14,896 nucleotides of DNA from JBFHRE01 sp036745195 (GCA_036745195.1 DAIOGO010000065.1:1-14896); one strand, 5' to 3'; counted from the stretch's first letter, positions 6,382 to 13,883 are shown. Made by a program: numbers and translations. Notes: generated from the letters alone by a model not told the origin.

Positions 6382-6917
6382 CCAACCGTCTCTTTCTCGC
6401 CGTCGGGCTGTCCGACCTGGCCCGAGGCGACGTGGTCGCCGCCCTCGACGGGTTGGCCATCCCCGGTTCGCTGGTCCGTCCGGCCGGCTGGCACCTGACC
6501 CTCCGCTTTCTCGGCTCCGCCGACGAGGTGGCCACCGACCGGGTGACCGCCGCAGTCGCCCAATCCTCGCTCGGGGCCGGCTTTGTGATGACGATCGCCG
6601 GGTTGGGGGCGTTTCCCAACCCGCGCCGGGCGACGGTGATCTGGCTGGGGATCACCCGGGGAGAGGACCGTTTGACGGAGCTGGCCGAGTTGTGTGAGGA
6701 GGCGGCCCAGAGCGCCGGGTTCCCGCCCGAGGACCGGCCCTTCCACCCCCACCTGACCCTGAGCCGGGTGAGGCCGGCGGAGAACGTGGTCGACTTGGTG
6801 GAGTCGGAGCCACCGCCACCGATCCGCACCACCGTCGACCGGGTGACGTTGTTTCGCTCCCACCTGGGACGGGGCGGGGCGGTGTACGAGCCGATCGAGG
6901 AGTTCCAGCTTTCTTGA
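6372..6917 (+). CDS. thpR: RNA 2',3'-cyclic phosphodiesterase / LigT-type 2H phosphoesterase
   Basis: The 181-residue protein carries both 2H motifs, HLTL at 41-44 and HLTL at 127-130, in the order and spacing of LigT/ThpR. It also has the RLFLAVGL first strand and the FRSHLGRGGAVYEPIEEF ending. ThpR hydrolyses RNA 2',3'-cyclic phosphates to 2'-phosphates; older work called the family 2'-5' RNA ligase. The physiological substrate is uncertain. Two starts are possible: GTG 6372, overlapping cinA by ten bases, or TTG 6378, which overlaps the cinA stop as TTGA and would give MTNRLFLAV. The TTGA form matches the other junctions in this window. The gene ends at the recA promoter. It is not usually found at this site in the better-known actinobacteria. 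Confidence 0.9.
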   Translation: MDLTNRLFLAVGLSDLARGDVVAALDGLAIPGSLVRPAGWHLTLRFLGSADEVATDRVTAAVAQSSLGAGFVMTIAGLGAFPNPRRATVIWLGITRGEDRLTELAELCEEAAQSAGFPPEDRPFHPHLTLSRVRPAENVVDLVESEPPPPIRTTVDRVTLFRSHLGRGGAVYEPIEEFQLS

Positions 6918-6934
6918 CGGCGAATGCCACGCGT

Positions 6935-6948
6935 CGAACAGGTGTTCG
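6935..6948 (+). promoter_or_regulatory. LexA (SOS) box of recA
   Basis: CGAACAGGTGTTCG at 6935-6948 is a full match to the actinobacterial/Bacillus LexA core GAAC-N4-GTTC, extended by the outer C/G pair. TATCAT at 6951-6956, three bases downstream, could be the -10 box, so bound LexA would block transcription. It lies 175 bases ahead of recA in the gap after thpR. lexA itself is present in this window. Confidence 0.85.
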
Positions 6949-6985
6949 TGTATCATTCCGCCGTGCGGAGGCCAAAGCCGCGTTC

Positions 6986-7008
6986 TTGTCAGACCCGATC
7001 CGTACATT
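6986..7008 (+). promoter_or_regulatory. PafBC-type (RecA-independent damage) promoter of recA
   Basis: TTGTCAGAC at 6986-6994, exactly eight bases, then TACATT at 7003-7008. The mycobacterial RecA-NDp motif recognised with the help of PafBC is TTGTCRGTG-N8-TANNNT. This site matches the first seven positions, the N8 spacing and the -10 pattern, missing only the last two bases of the upstream element. Transcription would begin near 7015, leaving a leader of about 110 bases before recA. Confidence 0.55.
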
Positions 7009-7123
7009 GAGCGACATAGGAAGACAAAGAGACCGACAGCAAGAACGACTCAGAGACCGGGTCGAGCCAGGACGAGGGAACCCGTCGAAGATCGACCGTT
7101 GACGAGACCAGGAGGACGACCAG

Positions 7124-8236
7124 ATGGCACGAAACGAGGAGCGGGACGCAGTCACCCAGAAGGAGCAGCCGGCCGAACGGCAGAAGGCGCTCGACATGGC
7201 CGTGTCCCAGATCGAGCGCCAGTTCGGCAAGGGCGCCATCATGAAGATGGGAGAGGCCTCCCTGATCCCCTCCGAGGTCATCTCGACCGGCGCACTCGCT
7301 CTCGACCTCGCCCTCGGCATCGGCGGTGTTCCCCGCGGTCGGGTCGTCGAGATCTACGGCCCCGAATCCTCCGGCAAGACCACCCTCGCCCTCCACGTTA
7401 TCGCCGAGGCGCAACGCAACGGCGGGGTGGCGGCCTTCATCGACGCCGAGCACGCCCTCGATCCGATCTATGCCCGGGCGCTGGGCGTCGACATCGACGA
7501 GTTGCTGATCTCCCAGCCCGACACGGGTGAGCAGGCGCTGGAGATCGCCGACATGCTGGTCCGCTCGGGCGCCCTCGACGTGATCGTCATCGACTCGGTG
7601 GCCGCCCTGGTCCCCCGGGCCGAAATCGAGGGGGAGATGGGTGACGCCCATGTCGGGCTCCAGGCCCGGCTGATGTCCCAGGCGCTGCGCAAGCTCACCG
7701 CCAACCTCAACCGTTCACAGACCACCGCCGTCTTCATCAACCAGTTGCGGGAGAAGATCGGGGTGATGTTCGGCTCACCCGAGACCACCCCGGGCGGTCG
7801 TGCCCTCAAGTTCTACGCCTCGGTGCGCATCGACATCCGTCGGATCGAGTCGATCAAGGACGGCGGGGAGAACGTCGGGAACCGGGTCAGGGCCAAGGTG
7901 GCCAAGAACAAGATGGCGCCTCCCTTCCGGCAGGCCGAGTTCGACATCATGTTCGGTGAGGGCATCTCCCGGGAGGGAAGCCTGCTCGACGTCGCCGTCG
8001 ATCAGGGTGTGGTGCGCAAGGCCGGTGCCTGGTTCACCTTCGAGCAGGACCAGTTGGGGCAGGGCCGGGAGAACGCCAAGAAGTTCCTGCGAGAGAACCC
8101 CGACGTCGCCCTCCAACTCCAGGCCAAGATCTACGAGCAGGCCGGTCTCGGCCTCGCCCCCTCCGCCCCCTCCGCCCCCTCCGTCCCGGCCGAAGCCGAA
8201 GCCGAGTCGGGGGCCGATCTCTCGCTGGAGGAATGA
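7124..8236 (+). CDS. recA: Recombinase RecA
   Basis: RecA forms ATP-dependent filaments on single-stranded DNA, drives strand exchange and triggers LexA self-cleavage. The 370-residue protein has the N-terminal oligomerisation helix with QFGKGAIMKMG (33-43), Walker A GPESSGKT (79-86), IDAEHALDP (106-114), Walker B DVIVIDS (152-158), the L1 region and the L2 block TTAVFINQLREKIGVMFGSP. There is no intein, unlike some mycobacteria. The C-terminal tail is acidic and holds the small repeat APSAPSAPS, encoded by GC-rich repeats near 8157-8185. GGAGG at 7111-7115, eight bases before ATG 7124, fixes the start. Two damage-type promoter signals lie upstream. recX, usually the next gene in actinobacteria, is absent. 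Confidence 0.98.
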   Translation: MARNEERDAVTQKEQPAERQKALDMAVSQIERQFGKGAIMKMGEASLIPSEVISTGALALDLALGIGGVPRGRVVEIYGPESSGKTTLALHVIAEAQRNGGVAAFIDAEHALDPIYARALGVDIDELLISQPDTGEQALEIADMLVRSGALDVIVIDSVAALVPRAEIEGEMGDAHVGLQARLMSQALRKLTANLNRSQTTAVFINQLREKIGVMFGSPETTPGGRALKFYASVRIDIRRIESIKDGGENVGNRVRAKVAKNKMAPPFRQAEFDIMFGEGISREGSLLDVAVDQGVVRKAGAWFTFEQDQLGQGRENAKKFLRENPDVALQLQAKIYEQAGLGLAPSAPSAPSVPAEAEAESGADLSLEE

Positions 8237-8252
8237 GGGGAGCGGAGATCGC

Positions 8253-8280
8253 TCGACGGAGGCGAGGTGGCGGGTAGACT
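8253..8280 (+). promoter_or_regulatory. Candidate promoter in the recA-rny gap
   Basis: TCGACG at 8253-8258 and TAGACT at 8275-8280 are 16 bases apart, 17 bases after the recA stop. TAGACT is identical to the -10 box before the gene at 2572. It could drive a long rny leader or a short RNA ending at the hairpin near 8436. Confidence 0.35.
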
Positions 8281-8318
8281 CCTGCTGGCACACACAACAA
8301 GAGATCACCGAAACCGCA

Positions 8319-8372
8319 ATGAACCACTCGTCTTCACAGGAGCAAGCCGCAGGACTCGATCAGAGGCTCTGA
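8319..8372 (+). CDS. Possible 17-residue leader peptide in the recA-rny gap
   Basis: ATG 8319 opens a 17-codon frame, MNHSSSQEQAAGLDQRL, ending with TGA about 25 bases before a strong hairpin. It lies roughly 30 bases downstream of the expected start of a transcript from the 8275 box. No convincing Shine-Dalgarno sequence precedes it (only CACCGAAACCGCA). It contains no run of one codon that would suggest amino-acid attenuation, so it may be chance. The rest of the 322-base gap shows no other gene. Confidence 0.15.
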   Translation: MNHSSSQEQAAGLDQRL

Positions 8373-8397
8373 ACCCTGATTCCCGTCTCGGATGACC

Positions 8398-8436
8398 GCG
8401 TGTGTGCCGGGCCCTTTGGGCTCGGCACGCGTGTTT
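8398..8436 (+). terminator. Strong hairpin with short T tract in the recA-rny gap
   Basis: GTGCCGGGCCC (8404-8414), loop TTT and GGGCTCGGCAC (8418-8428) form an 11-bp stem with one G-U pair. Allowing further G-U pairs, the stem extends outward to about 8398/8434, and the 3' arm is followed by GTGTTT. This looks like a rho-independent terminator for recA or for a short RNA from the 8275 promoter. If transcription continues, it could instead act as an attenuator ahead of rny. Confidence 0.6.
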
Positions 8437-8487
8437 CCGGCATCGGAGGAGGGATGGCAGGTCGGAGAGGCGGCAGGCTCCGTGCGG

Positions 8488-8503
8488 CCGGCCCGGAGGC
8501 CGG
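8488..8503 (+). repeat. Small GC hairpin in the rny leader
   Basis: CCGGCC, loop CGGA, GGCCGG form a 6-bp perfect stem at 8488-8503, 55 bases before the rny start. There is no T tract, so it is not an obvious terminator. It may simply be leader structure. Confidence 0.3.
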
Positions 8504-8558
8504 TTCGAAGGAGTAGGCGACGGAACAAGGCGGAAGGCGGTGCTGAAACGAGGCAGAC

Positions 8559-10106
8559 ATGACTGACGGCTCGATCGTTACCGCGGCAATCATCCTGGTT
8601 GTGATCGCCGGTCTCGGCGTCGTTCTGGGGATCTTCATCGCCCGGAATCGGAGAACGGTGTCCTCACCCTCCCCGCTCGATGGTGACCTCAAGGTCGCCT
8701 CAGCCCGCTCCGAGGCACAACGGATCCTGGCCAAGGCCGACGAAGAGGCGCGAGCCAATGCCGAGGCCTACCGCCAGCGGGAGGAGGCTCGGCTCGAGCA
8801 CCGGCGGATGGAACTGGAGTCGGTGGAGAGCCGCCTGGGTCAGCGGGAGGAAACCCTCGAACAGCGGGCGGGCAACCTGGCCGCCCGTGAGCAGTTGATC
8901 TTCGAACGAGAGCGTGAGTTGGGTGCCGTCCGCACCGAGGCCGAAACCGCCCGTGAGCAGGCCCGGGCCGAACTGGAGCGCCTGGCCGGGCTCGACGCCA
9001 AGGCCGCCCGGGCCGAACTGCTCACCGAGGTGGAGGACGAAGCCCGCCGCGACGCCATGATCCTGGTCAGGGACCTCGAGATCAAGGCCCGGGAGGAGGC
9101 GGACAAGCGGGCCCGGCGCATCCTCGCCACCGCCATCCAGCGGCTGGCCTCCGAGGTCGTCACCGAATCCACCGTGTCGGTGGTGGCGCTTCCCTCCGAC
9201 GACATGAAGGGGCGAATCATCGGCCGGGAAGGCCGCAACATCCGGGCGCTGGAGGCGGTCACCGGTGTCAACCTGATCGTCGACGACACCCCCGAGGCGG
9301 TGTCGGTCGCCTCCTTCGACCCGGTGCGACGGGAAGTGGCCCGGTTGACGCTGGAACGGCTGGTGGGCGACGGTCGGATCCACCCCGCCTCGATCGAGGA
9401 AGCCTTCGAGAAGGCCCAGGCCGAAGTCGAGCAATCGGTGCGAGATGCCGGGGAGTGGGCGTTGCTCGAGGTCGGTCTGTCCCGCATGAACCCCGAGTTG
9501 GTGACATTGCTGGGCCGGCTCAAGTACCGCAGCTCGTACGGCCAGAACGTCCTCAACCACCTGGTCGAGTCGTCCCACATCGCCGCCATGCTCGCCGCCG
9601 AATTGGAGCTGGATCCGGCACCCATCAAGCGGGCCGCCCTCCTCCACGACATCGGCAAGGCCGTGACCCACGAGGTCGAGGGCTCGCACGCCATCATCGG
9701 CGCCGAGATCGCCCGCCGCTTCGGTGAGGACCCCGCAGTGGTGCACGGCATCGAGGCCCATCACAACGAGGTCGAGCCACGGACGATTCTGGCCGTGCTG
9801 GTGCAGGCGGCCGACGCCGTGTCCGCCGCCCGTCCCGGCGCCCGTCGGGAGGCGCTCGAGTCCTACGTCCGCCGGCTGGAGCGGTTGGAGAAGGTGGCGC
9901 TCGAGTTCGACGGAGTCGACCGGGTGTTTGCGATGCAGGCCGGCCGTGAGGTGCGGGTGGTGGTGGATCCGGGCACGATCGACGATCTCGCCTCGAGTGA
10001 CCTGGCCCGCCGGATCGCCCGCCGGCTGGAGGAGGACCTCCAGTATCCGGGCCAGATCCAGGTGACCGTCATCCGGGAGTTCAGGGCCACCGACTACGCT
10101 CGCTGA
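8559..10106 (+). CDS. rny: Ribonuclease Y
   Basis: RNase Y is a membrane-anchored endoribonuclease that starts mRNA turnover. The 515 residues show the full domain order. A transmembrane helix (about 6-28, VTAAIILVVIAGLGVVLGIF) is followed by a long charged coiled coil (about 45-195). A KH domain has GRIIGREGRNIRALE (218-232), and an HD domain has LLHDIGKA (His363-Asp364) and GIEAHHNEVEP (398-407). The conserved C-terminal end is PGQIQVTVIREFRATDYA. ATG 8559 is followed directly by the membrane segment, but the ribosome-binding site is weak (GAGG). The gene sits where recX or other genes lie in mycobacteria. RNase Y is not the usual decay enzyme of Mycobacterium, so its presence says something about the lineage. 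miaB begins four bases after its stop codon. Confidence 0.96.
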   Translation: MTDGSIVTAAIILVVIAGLGVVLGIFIARNRRTVSSPSPLDGDLKVASARSEAQRILAKADEEARANAEAYRQREEARLEHRRMELESVESRLGQREETLEQRAGNLAAREQLIFERERELGAVRTEAETAREQARAELERLAGLDAKAARAELLTEVEDEARRDAMILVRDLEIKAREEADKRARRILATAIQRLASEVVTESTVSVVALPSDDMKGRIIGREGRNIRALEAVTGVNLIVDDTPEAVSVASFDPVRREVARLTLERLVGDGRIHPASIEEAFEKAQAEVEQSVRDAGEWALLEVGLSRMNPELVTLLGRLKYRSSYGQNVLNHLVESSHIAAMLAAELELDPAPIKRAALLHDIGKAVTHEVEGSHAIIGAEIARRFGEDPAVVHGIEAHHNEVEPRTILAVLVQAADAVSAARPGARREALESYVRRLERLEKVALEFDGVDRVFAMQAGREVRVVVDPGTIDDLASSDLARRIARRLEEDLQYPGQIQVTVIREFRATDYAR

Positions 10107-10109
10107 CCC

Positions 10110-11492
10110 ATGACCACCTTGTTGCCGATCCCCGGCCGGCGGACGGCGCCGGTCGCCTCCCCCCGCCGGGCGGGTCGGCGTTATCTCATCCGCACGTTCG
10201 GATGTCAGATGAACGAACACGACTCCGAGCGCATCGCCGGGTTGTTCGAGGCCGACGGGATGGTGCGGACCACCGACCTGACCGAGGCCGACGTGGTCTA
10301 CATCAACACCTGCACCATCCGTGAGAACGCCGACAACAAGCTCTACGGGACGATCGGCCACCTCAAGGCTCTCAAGGACGAGAACCCGGGGATGATGTTG
10401 ATGGTGGGGGGTTGTGCCGCCCAGAAGGACCGCGACATCATCCGCCAGCGGGCCCCTTGGGTCGACGTGGTGCTGGGTACCCACAACCTGGATCGAGCCG
10501 TCGACCTGCTCGACCACGCCGAGATGTGGGGTCCGATCACCGAGGTGATCGACGAGTTGCAGGCCATGCCCAGTTCGCTCCCGGTGAAGCGGGAACTGGC
10601 CCACTCGGCCTGGGTGACGATCCAGATCGGGTGCAACAACACCTGCACCTTCTGCATCGTCCCGGCTGTGCGGGGGGTGGAGATCTCCCGGCGCCCCGGT
10701 GAGATCCTGTCCGAGGTCCGCTCGCTCGCCGCCGACGGAGTGGTGGAGGTGACGTTGCTCGGCCAGAACGTCGACACCTACGGCCGGGATCTGGCCATCG
10801 AGGGCAAGCGCCGCCCGATTTTCGGCGACCTGCTCCGCCAGGTGGGCGAGATCGAGGGGATCCGCCGGGTTCGGTTCACCAGTCCCCACCCCAACGACTT
10901 CACCGAGGACGTTGCCGTCGCCATGGCCGAGACCGAGGCGGTGTGTGAGCACCTCCACTTTCCGCTCCAGAGCGGGTCCGACCGGATGCTGGCGGCCATG
11001 CACCGTGGCTACACCCGCAAGAAGTTCGAGGATCGGCTGGCGATGGCCCGGGCGACGGTGCCGGGTCTGGCGGTGTCCACCGATGTGATCGTCGGGTTCC
11101 CGGGAGAGACCGACGAGGACTTCGCGCGGACCCTGGAGGTGATCGAAGCCGGCCGCTTCGACCAGGCGTTCATGTTCATCTTCTCGCCTCGCCCCGGCAC
11201 CGCCGCCGGGGAGATGACCGACCGTTTCGTCGATCCCGATGTCATCTCGGAGCGTTTCAACCGCCTCGCCCTCCTCCAGAACCGGATCTCGGGGGAGCGT
11301 CACCGCGCCCAGATCGGGTCCCGCTGCGAGGTGCTCTCCGAGGGCCCCTCCAAGAAGAACCCGTTGGTGGCCACCGCCCGCACCCGCACCGGCATGGTGG
11401 TCCACGTAGACGGTGTGATCCCGTGCGGAACCTTCCTCGATGTCGAGATCGTCGATGCCGCCCAGCACCATCTCGTCGGGAGACCGATCTGA
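10110..11492 (+). CDS. miaB: tRNA-2-methylthio-N6-dimethylallyladenosine synthase MiaB
   Basis: MiaB is the radical-SAM methylthiotransferase that converts i6A37 of tRNA to ms2i6A37. The 460-residue product has the MTTase domain with TFGCQMNEHDSE (Cys32, the MiaB-type signature), INTCTIRENADNK (Cys68) and GGCAAQ (Cys102). The radical-SAM motif is CNNTCTFC (Cys175, 179, 182), followed by IVPAVRG. Later come LLGQNVDTYG, FPLQSGSD, TDVIVGFPGETDEDF and a C-terminal TRAM domain (about 390-455). About 24 residues precede the first strand and are probably a lineage-specific tail. No other start codon lies between ATG 10110 and the core. It is tightly spaced after rny and overlaps miaA, whose product makes the MiaB substrate. 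Confidence 0.97.
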   Translation: MTTLLPIPGRRTAPVASPRRAGRRYLIRTFGCQMNEHDSERIAGLFEADGMVRTTDLTEADVVYINTCTIRENADNKLYGTIGHLKALKDENPGMMLMVGGCAAQKDRDIIRQRAPWVDVVLGTHNLDRAVDLLDHAEMWGPITEVIDELQAMPSSLPVKRELAHSAWVTIQIGCNNTCTFCIVPAVRGVEISRRPGEILSEVRSLAADGVVEVTLLGQNVDTYGRDLAIEGKRRPIFGDLLRQVGEIEGIRRVRFTSPHPNDFTEDVAVAMAETEAVCEHLHFPLQSGSDRMLAAMHRGYTRKKFEDRLAMARATVPGLAVSTDVIVGFPGETDEDFARTLEVIEAGRFDQAFMFIFSPRPGTAAGEMTDRFVDPDVISERFNRLALLQNRISGERHRAQIGSRCEVLSEGPSKKNPLVATARTRTGMVVHVDGVIPCGTFLDVEIVDAAQHHLVGRPI

Positions 11493-12385
11493 GCTTCCTC
11501 GGGGCCATCGTCGGGCCCACCGGATCGGGCAAGAGTGCGGTCGCCCTGCGCATCGCCCGCCGGATCGGGGCCGAGATCGTCTCGGTCGACTCGATGCAGG
11601 TGTACCGGGGGATGGACATCGGCACAGCCAAGCCCACTGCGGCCGAACAGTCCCAGATCCGCCACCACATGATCGACCTGGTCGAACCGGAGGAGGAGTA
11701 TTCGGCGGCACGGTTCCAGGAGGAGGCCCGCCGGGTGCTCGCCGCCGCCACCACCCCGCTCCTGCTGGTGGGGGGCAGCGGTCTCCACTTTCGGGCAGTG
11801 GTCGACCCGCTCGAGTTCGAGCACACCGATCCGGCGGTCAGAGCCGAGGTCGAGTCTCTCTCCGACGACGCCCTCCGGGACGAACTGCGTCAGGCCGACC
11901 CCGACGTCGACCGGGTCCTCGACATGGCCAATCGGCGCCGGTTGGTGCGAGCGGTCGAGGTCCTCCGGCTCACTGCCCGCACCCCCTCGCGGCGGGCGGC
12001 ATCCCCGGTGCGAGCTGCACTCGACGACTACCAGCCACTGGTGCCGGTGCGGGTGGTGGGGATCGACCCCGGCCCGGACCTGGCGGCCCGTGTCACCGAG
12101 CGGGTGGCCCGGATGTGGGAGGCGGGCCTGGTGGAGGAGGTTTCCGGGCTGCGGGGCCGGTTGGGGAGAACCGCCGCCGGTGCGGTCGGGTATCGCCAGG
12201 TGCTCGACATGCTGGAGGGAGAGGGGAGCGAGGTCGAGACCCGGGAGCGGGTGGTCGGCGCCACCATGGCTCTGGCCAAACGCCAGCGCACCTGGTTCCG
12301 GCGCGACCCCCGCATCGTCTGGCAGCCGTGGAGCGACGACGAGGTGACACTGGCGGGTTCGATCCTGGAAGAATGGGCGCTGTGA
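11489..12385 (+). CDS. miaA: tRNA dimethylallyltransferase MiaA, probable CTG start
   Basis: MiaA transfers dimethylallyl from DMAPP to A37 of tRNAs that read UNN codons, the step before MiaB. Visible motifs are the P-loop GPTGSGKS (residues 9-16), SVDSMQVYRGMDIGTAKPT, HHMIDLVEPEEEYSAARF, LLVGGSGLHFRAV, NRRRLVRAVEV, and the C-terminal QRTWFRRD. No ATG, GTG or TTG lies between the P-loop and GTG 11423, which would add 22 Arg/Pro-rich residues and overlap miaB by 70 bases. CTG 11489 overlaps the miaB stop as CTGA, has GGGAG six bases upstream (11478-11482), and gives the standard N-terminus MSFLGAIVGPTGSGKS and the usual length (298). It is therefore the better start. The gene overlaps dapF downstream. 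Confidence 0.93.
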   Translation: MSFLGAIVGPTGSGKSAVALRIARRIGAEIVSVDSMQVYRGMDIGTAKPTAAEQSQIRHHMIDLVEPEEEYSAARFQEEARRVLAAATTPLLLVGGSGLHFRAVVDPLEFEHTDPAVRAEVESLSDDALRDELRQADPDVDRVLDMANRRRLVRAVEVLRLTARTPSRRAASPVRAALDDYQPLVPVRVVGIDPGPDLAARVTERVARMWEAGLVEEVSGLRGRLGRTAAGAVGYRQVLDMLEGEGSEVETRERVVGATMALAKRQRTWFRRDPRIVWQPWSDDEVTLAGSILEEWAL

Positions 12386-13149
12386 CGCGATTCCTCAAGA
12401 TGCAGGGCTTGGGCAACGACTTCGTCGTGGTGGAAGGTGCGGTCGAGATCGATCCGGCCCGGGTGGAGGCGATGTGTGATCGGCGGTTCGGGATCGGGGC
12501 CGACGGGGTGCTGCGGGTGACCGCGACCGGCGGCCTGGTGCGGATGGAGTACTGGAACGCCGACGGGTCCGAAGCCGAGATGTGCGGAAACGGGCTGCGG
12601 TGTGTGGCCCGCTTCGCCCTCGACCGGGGTATGAGCCCGACCTCGGAATTCGACGTGCTCACCCCGGTGGGCAAACGCCGGGTCCGGGTGAACGTCGACG
12701 GGTCGGTGGTGGCCGAACTCGGTCCGGTCGTAGTGGGCGAGGATCATTCGATCGAGGGGTTCGTGTTCCATGCCGCCACGGTCGGCAACCCGCACGCGGT
12801 GGCACTGGTCGACGACCCGGAGACGATCGACGTCGCCGCGGTCGGCGCCCGGGTGGGGACCGACCTGTCCCGTTTCCCTGAGGGCGCCAATGTCGAGTTC
12901 GTGCGGGCGGTAGCCCCCGACCGCATCGAGATGCGGGTGTGGGAGCGGGGGGTGGGCGAGACTCTGGCCTGTGGCACCGGGATCGTGGTGGCCGCCGCCG
13001 TCGCCCGGGCCACCGGGGCCATCGACCAGACCACCGATCGGGTGGAGGTGATGGTGCCGGGAGGCGAGGCGATCGCCCGGCTCATCGACGGCACCTGGTG
13101 GCTGGAGGGGCCCGCCACCTACGTGTTCGAGGGAATCTGGCCGGGCTGA
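12382..13149 (+). CDS. dapF: Diaminopimelate epimerase DapF
   Basis: DapF interconverts LL- and meso-diaminopimelate for lysine and peptidoglycan synthesis, using two cysteines as acid and base. The 255-residue product shows KMQGLGNDFVVV (6-17), RRFGIGADG (34-42), the first catalytic Cys68 in EMCGNGLRC, ATVGNPHAV (132-140) and the second catalytic Cys197 in LACGTGIVVAA. It is somewhat shorter than the usual 270 or so residues. GTG 12382 overlaps the miaA stop as GTGA and has GGAAGA about nine bases upstream. ATG 12373 in the same frame is too close to that site. The gene ends tail-to-tail with lexA. hflX, which follows dapF in many actinobacteria, is missing. Confidence 0.96.
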   Translation: MTRFLKMQGLGNDFVVVEGAVEIDPARVEAMCDRRFGIGADGVLRVTATGGLVRMEYWNADGSEAEMCGNGLRCVARFALDRGMSPTSEFDVLTPVGKRRVRVNVDGSVVAELGPVVVGEDHSIEGFVFHAATVGNPHAVALVDDPETIDVAAVGARVGTDLSRFPEGANVEFVRAVAPDRIEMRVWERGVGETLACGTGIVVAAAVARATGAIDQTTDRVEVMVPGGEAIARLIDGTWWLEGPATYVFEGIWPG

Positions 13150-13160
13150 GCCGGCTCAGC
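13145..13160. terminator. Palindrome spanning the stop codons of dapF and lexA
   Basis: GCTGAGCCGGCTCAGC is a perfect 16-base palindrome centred between the two convergent genes. It contains the dapF TGA (13147-13149) and, on the other strand, the lexA TGA (13156-13158). As RNA it can form a 6-bp stem with a CCGG loop on either transcript. No T tract follows on either side, so it may be a weak bidirectional terminator or a chance result of the symmetric stop context. Confidence 0.4.
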
Positions 13161-13839
13161 GGATCTTGCGGAAGACCGAGACGACCTTGCCGAGGATCTG
13201 CACCCCGTCGGTGAAGACCATCGGCTCGTAGTTGGGGTTCTCGCTGTGGAGCACCACGGTGCTGCCCCGTCGCTCGAACCGCTTGACGGTGGCCTCTTCG
13301 CCGTCGATCAGTGCTGCCACGATCTCGCCCTGGGAGGCGTCGGGCTGGCTGCGCACCACCACGTGGTCGCCGTCGAGGATGCCGGCTTCGATCATCGAAT
13401 CGCCCTTGACGGTGAGCATGAACACCGGGCCGGTGCCGACCAGTTCGGTAGGGAGCGGCATGACCTCTTCCAGATCCTCGGTGGCGAGGATCGGGCGCCC
13501 GGCGGCGATCCGGCCCAGCAACGGGACGTCGCGGATGTCGCGGCTCTCGGGCGGGGCGGGGCGGGTGGCGACCGGAGCGGGTTCGAGGATCTCGATGGCA
13601 CGCGGTTTGGTGGGGTCCTTGCGAATGGCGCCGGCCTTGACGAGTGCGGCCAGATGGCTGTGGATGGTGGAGGGGGAGGAGAGCCCGACCGCCTCGCCGA
13701 TCTCGCGCACCGTGGGCGGATAGCCCCGCTCGGTCACGGTGAGCCGGATGTAGTCGAGCACCTGACGCTGTCGATCGGTCAGCAACCCGGTCGTGGTCTC
13801 GCCTGGTCCGCCTGTTCCGCCGCTGGTCTGTGTGGTCAT
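13156..13839 (-). CDS. lexA: SOS repressor LexA
   Basis: LexA represses damage genes until RecA filaments induce its self-cleavage. From ATG 13839 the product is 227 residues. An N-terminal winged helix-turn-helix (about 20-82) contains RQRQVLDYIR, YPPTVREIGEAVGLSSPSTIHSHLAAL and KDPTKPRAIE. A Pro/Ala linker follows, then the S24 peptidase domain. Its cleavage site is Ala113-Gly114 (GRIAAGRPI), nucleophile Ser148 (KGDSMIEAGI) and general base Lys186 (EEATVKRF). The frame is open further upstream, but that stretch runs into the promoter and operators. GGGAAGG about eight to ten bases before ATG 13839 supports the shorter form. It is transcribed away from the LysM gene and is probably autoregulated by the boxes at 13911-13970. 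Confidence 0.97.
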   Translation of the reverse strand: MTTQTSGGTGGPGETTTGLLTDRQRQVLDYIRLTVTERGYPPTVREIGEAVGLSSPSTIHSHLAALVKAGAIRKDPTKPRAIEILEPAPVATRPAPPESRDIRDVPLLGRIAAGRPILATEDLEEVMPLPTELVGTGPVFMLTVKGDSMIEAGILDGDHVVVRSQPDASQGEIVAALIDGEEATVKRFERRGSTVVLHSENPNYEPMVFTDGVQILGKVVSVFRKIR

Positions 13840-13883
13840 GGTCTCGACGTCCTTCCCTCGATCGCCGCTGTGGCGGCACCCGT

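Noticed and set aside
6914..7102. 62-codon frame in the recA control region
   Set aside because: It starts with TTG, has no ribosome site, is very Arg-rich and coincides with the LexA box and promoter. It is better explained as regulatory DNA.
8157..8185. Repeat CCCTCCGCC near the end of recA as a regulatory repeat
   Set aside because: It is in frame and simply encodes the APSAPS tail of RecA, a region that is variable in the family.
8700..11711. 1003-codon open frame on the minus strand across rny and miaB
   Set aside because: It is the antisense shadow of two certain genes in high-GC DNA. Its translation is low in domain character (His, Gly, Asp runs) and has no start signal.
11440..12381. 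Long plus-frame extension upstream of dapF overlapping miaA
   Set aside because: The residues are Arg/Gly/Pro-rich noise from miaA in another frame; the dapF family N-terminus starts at 12382.
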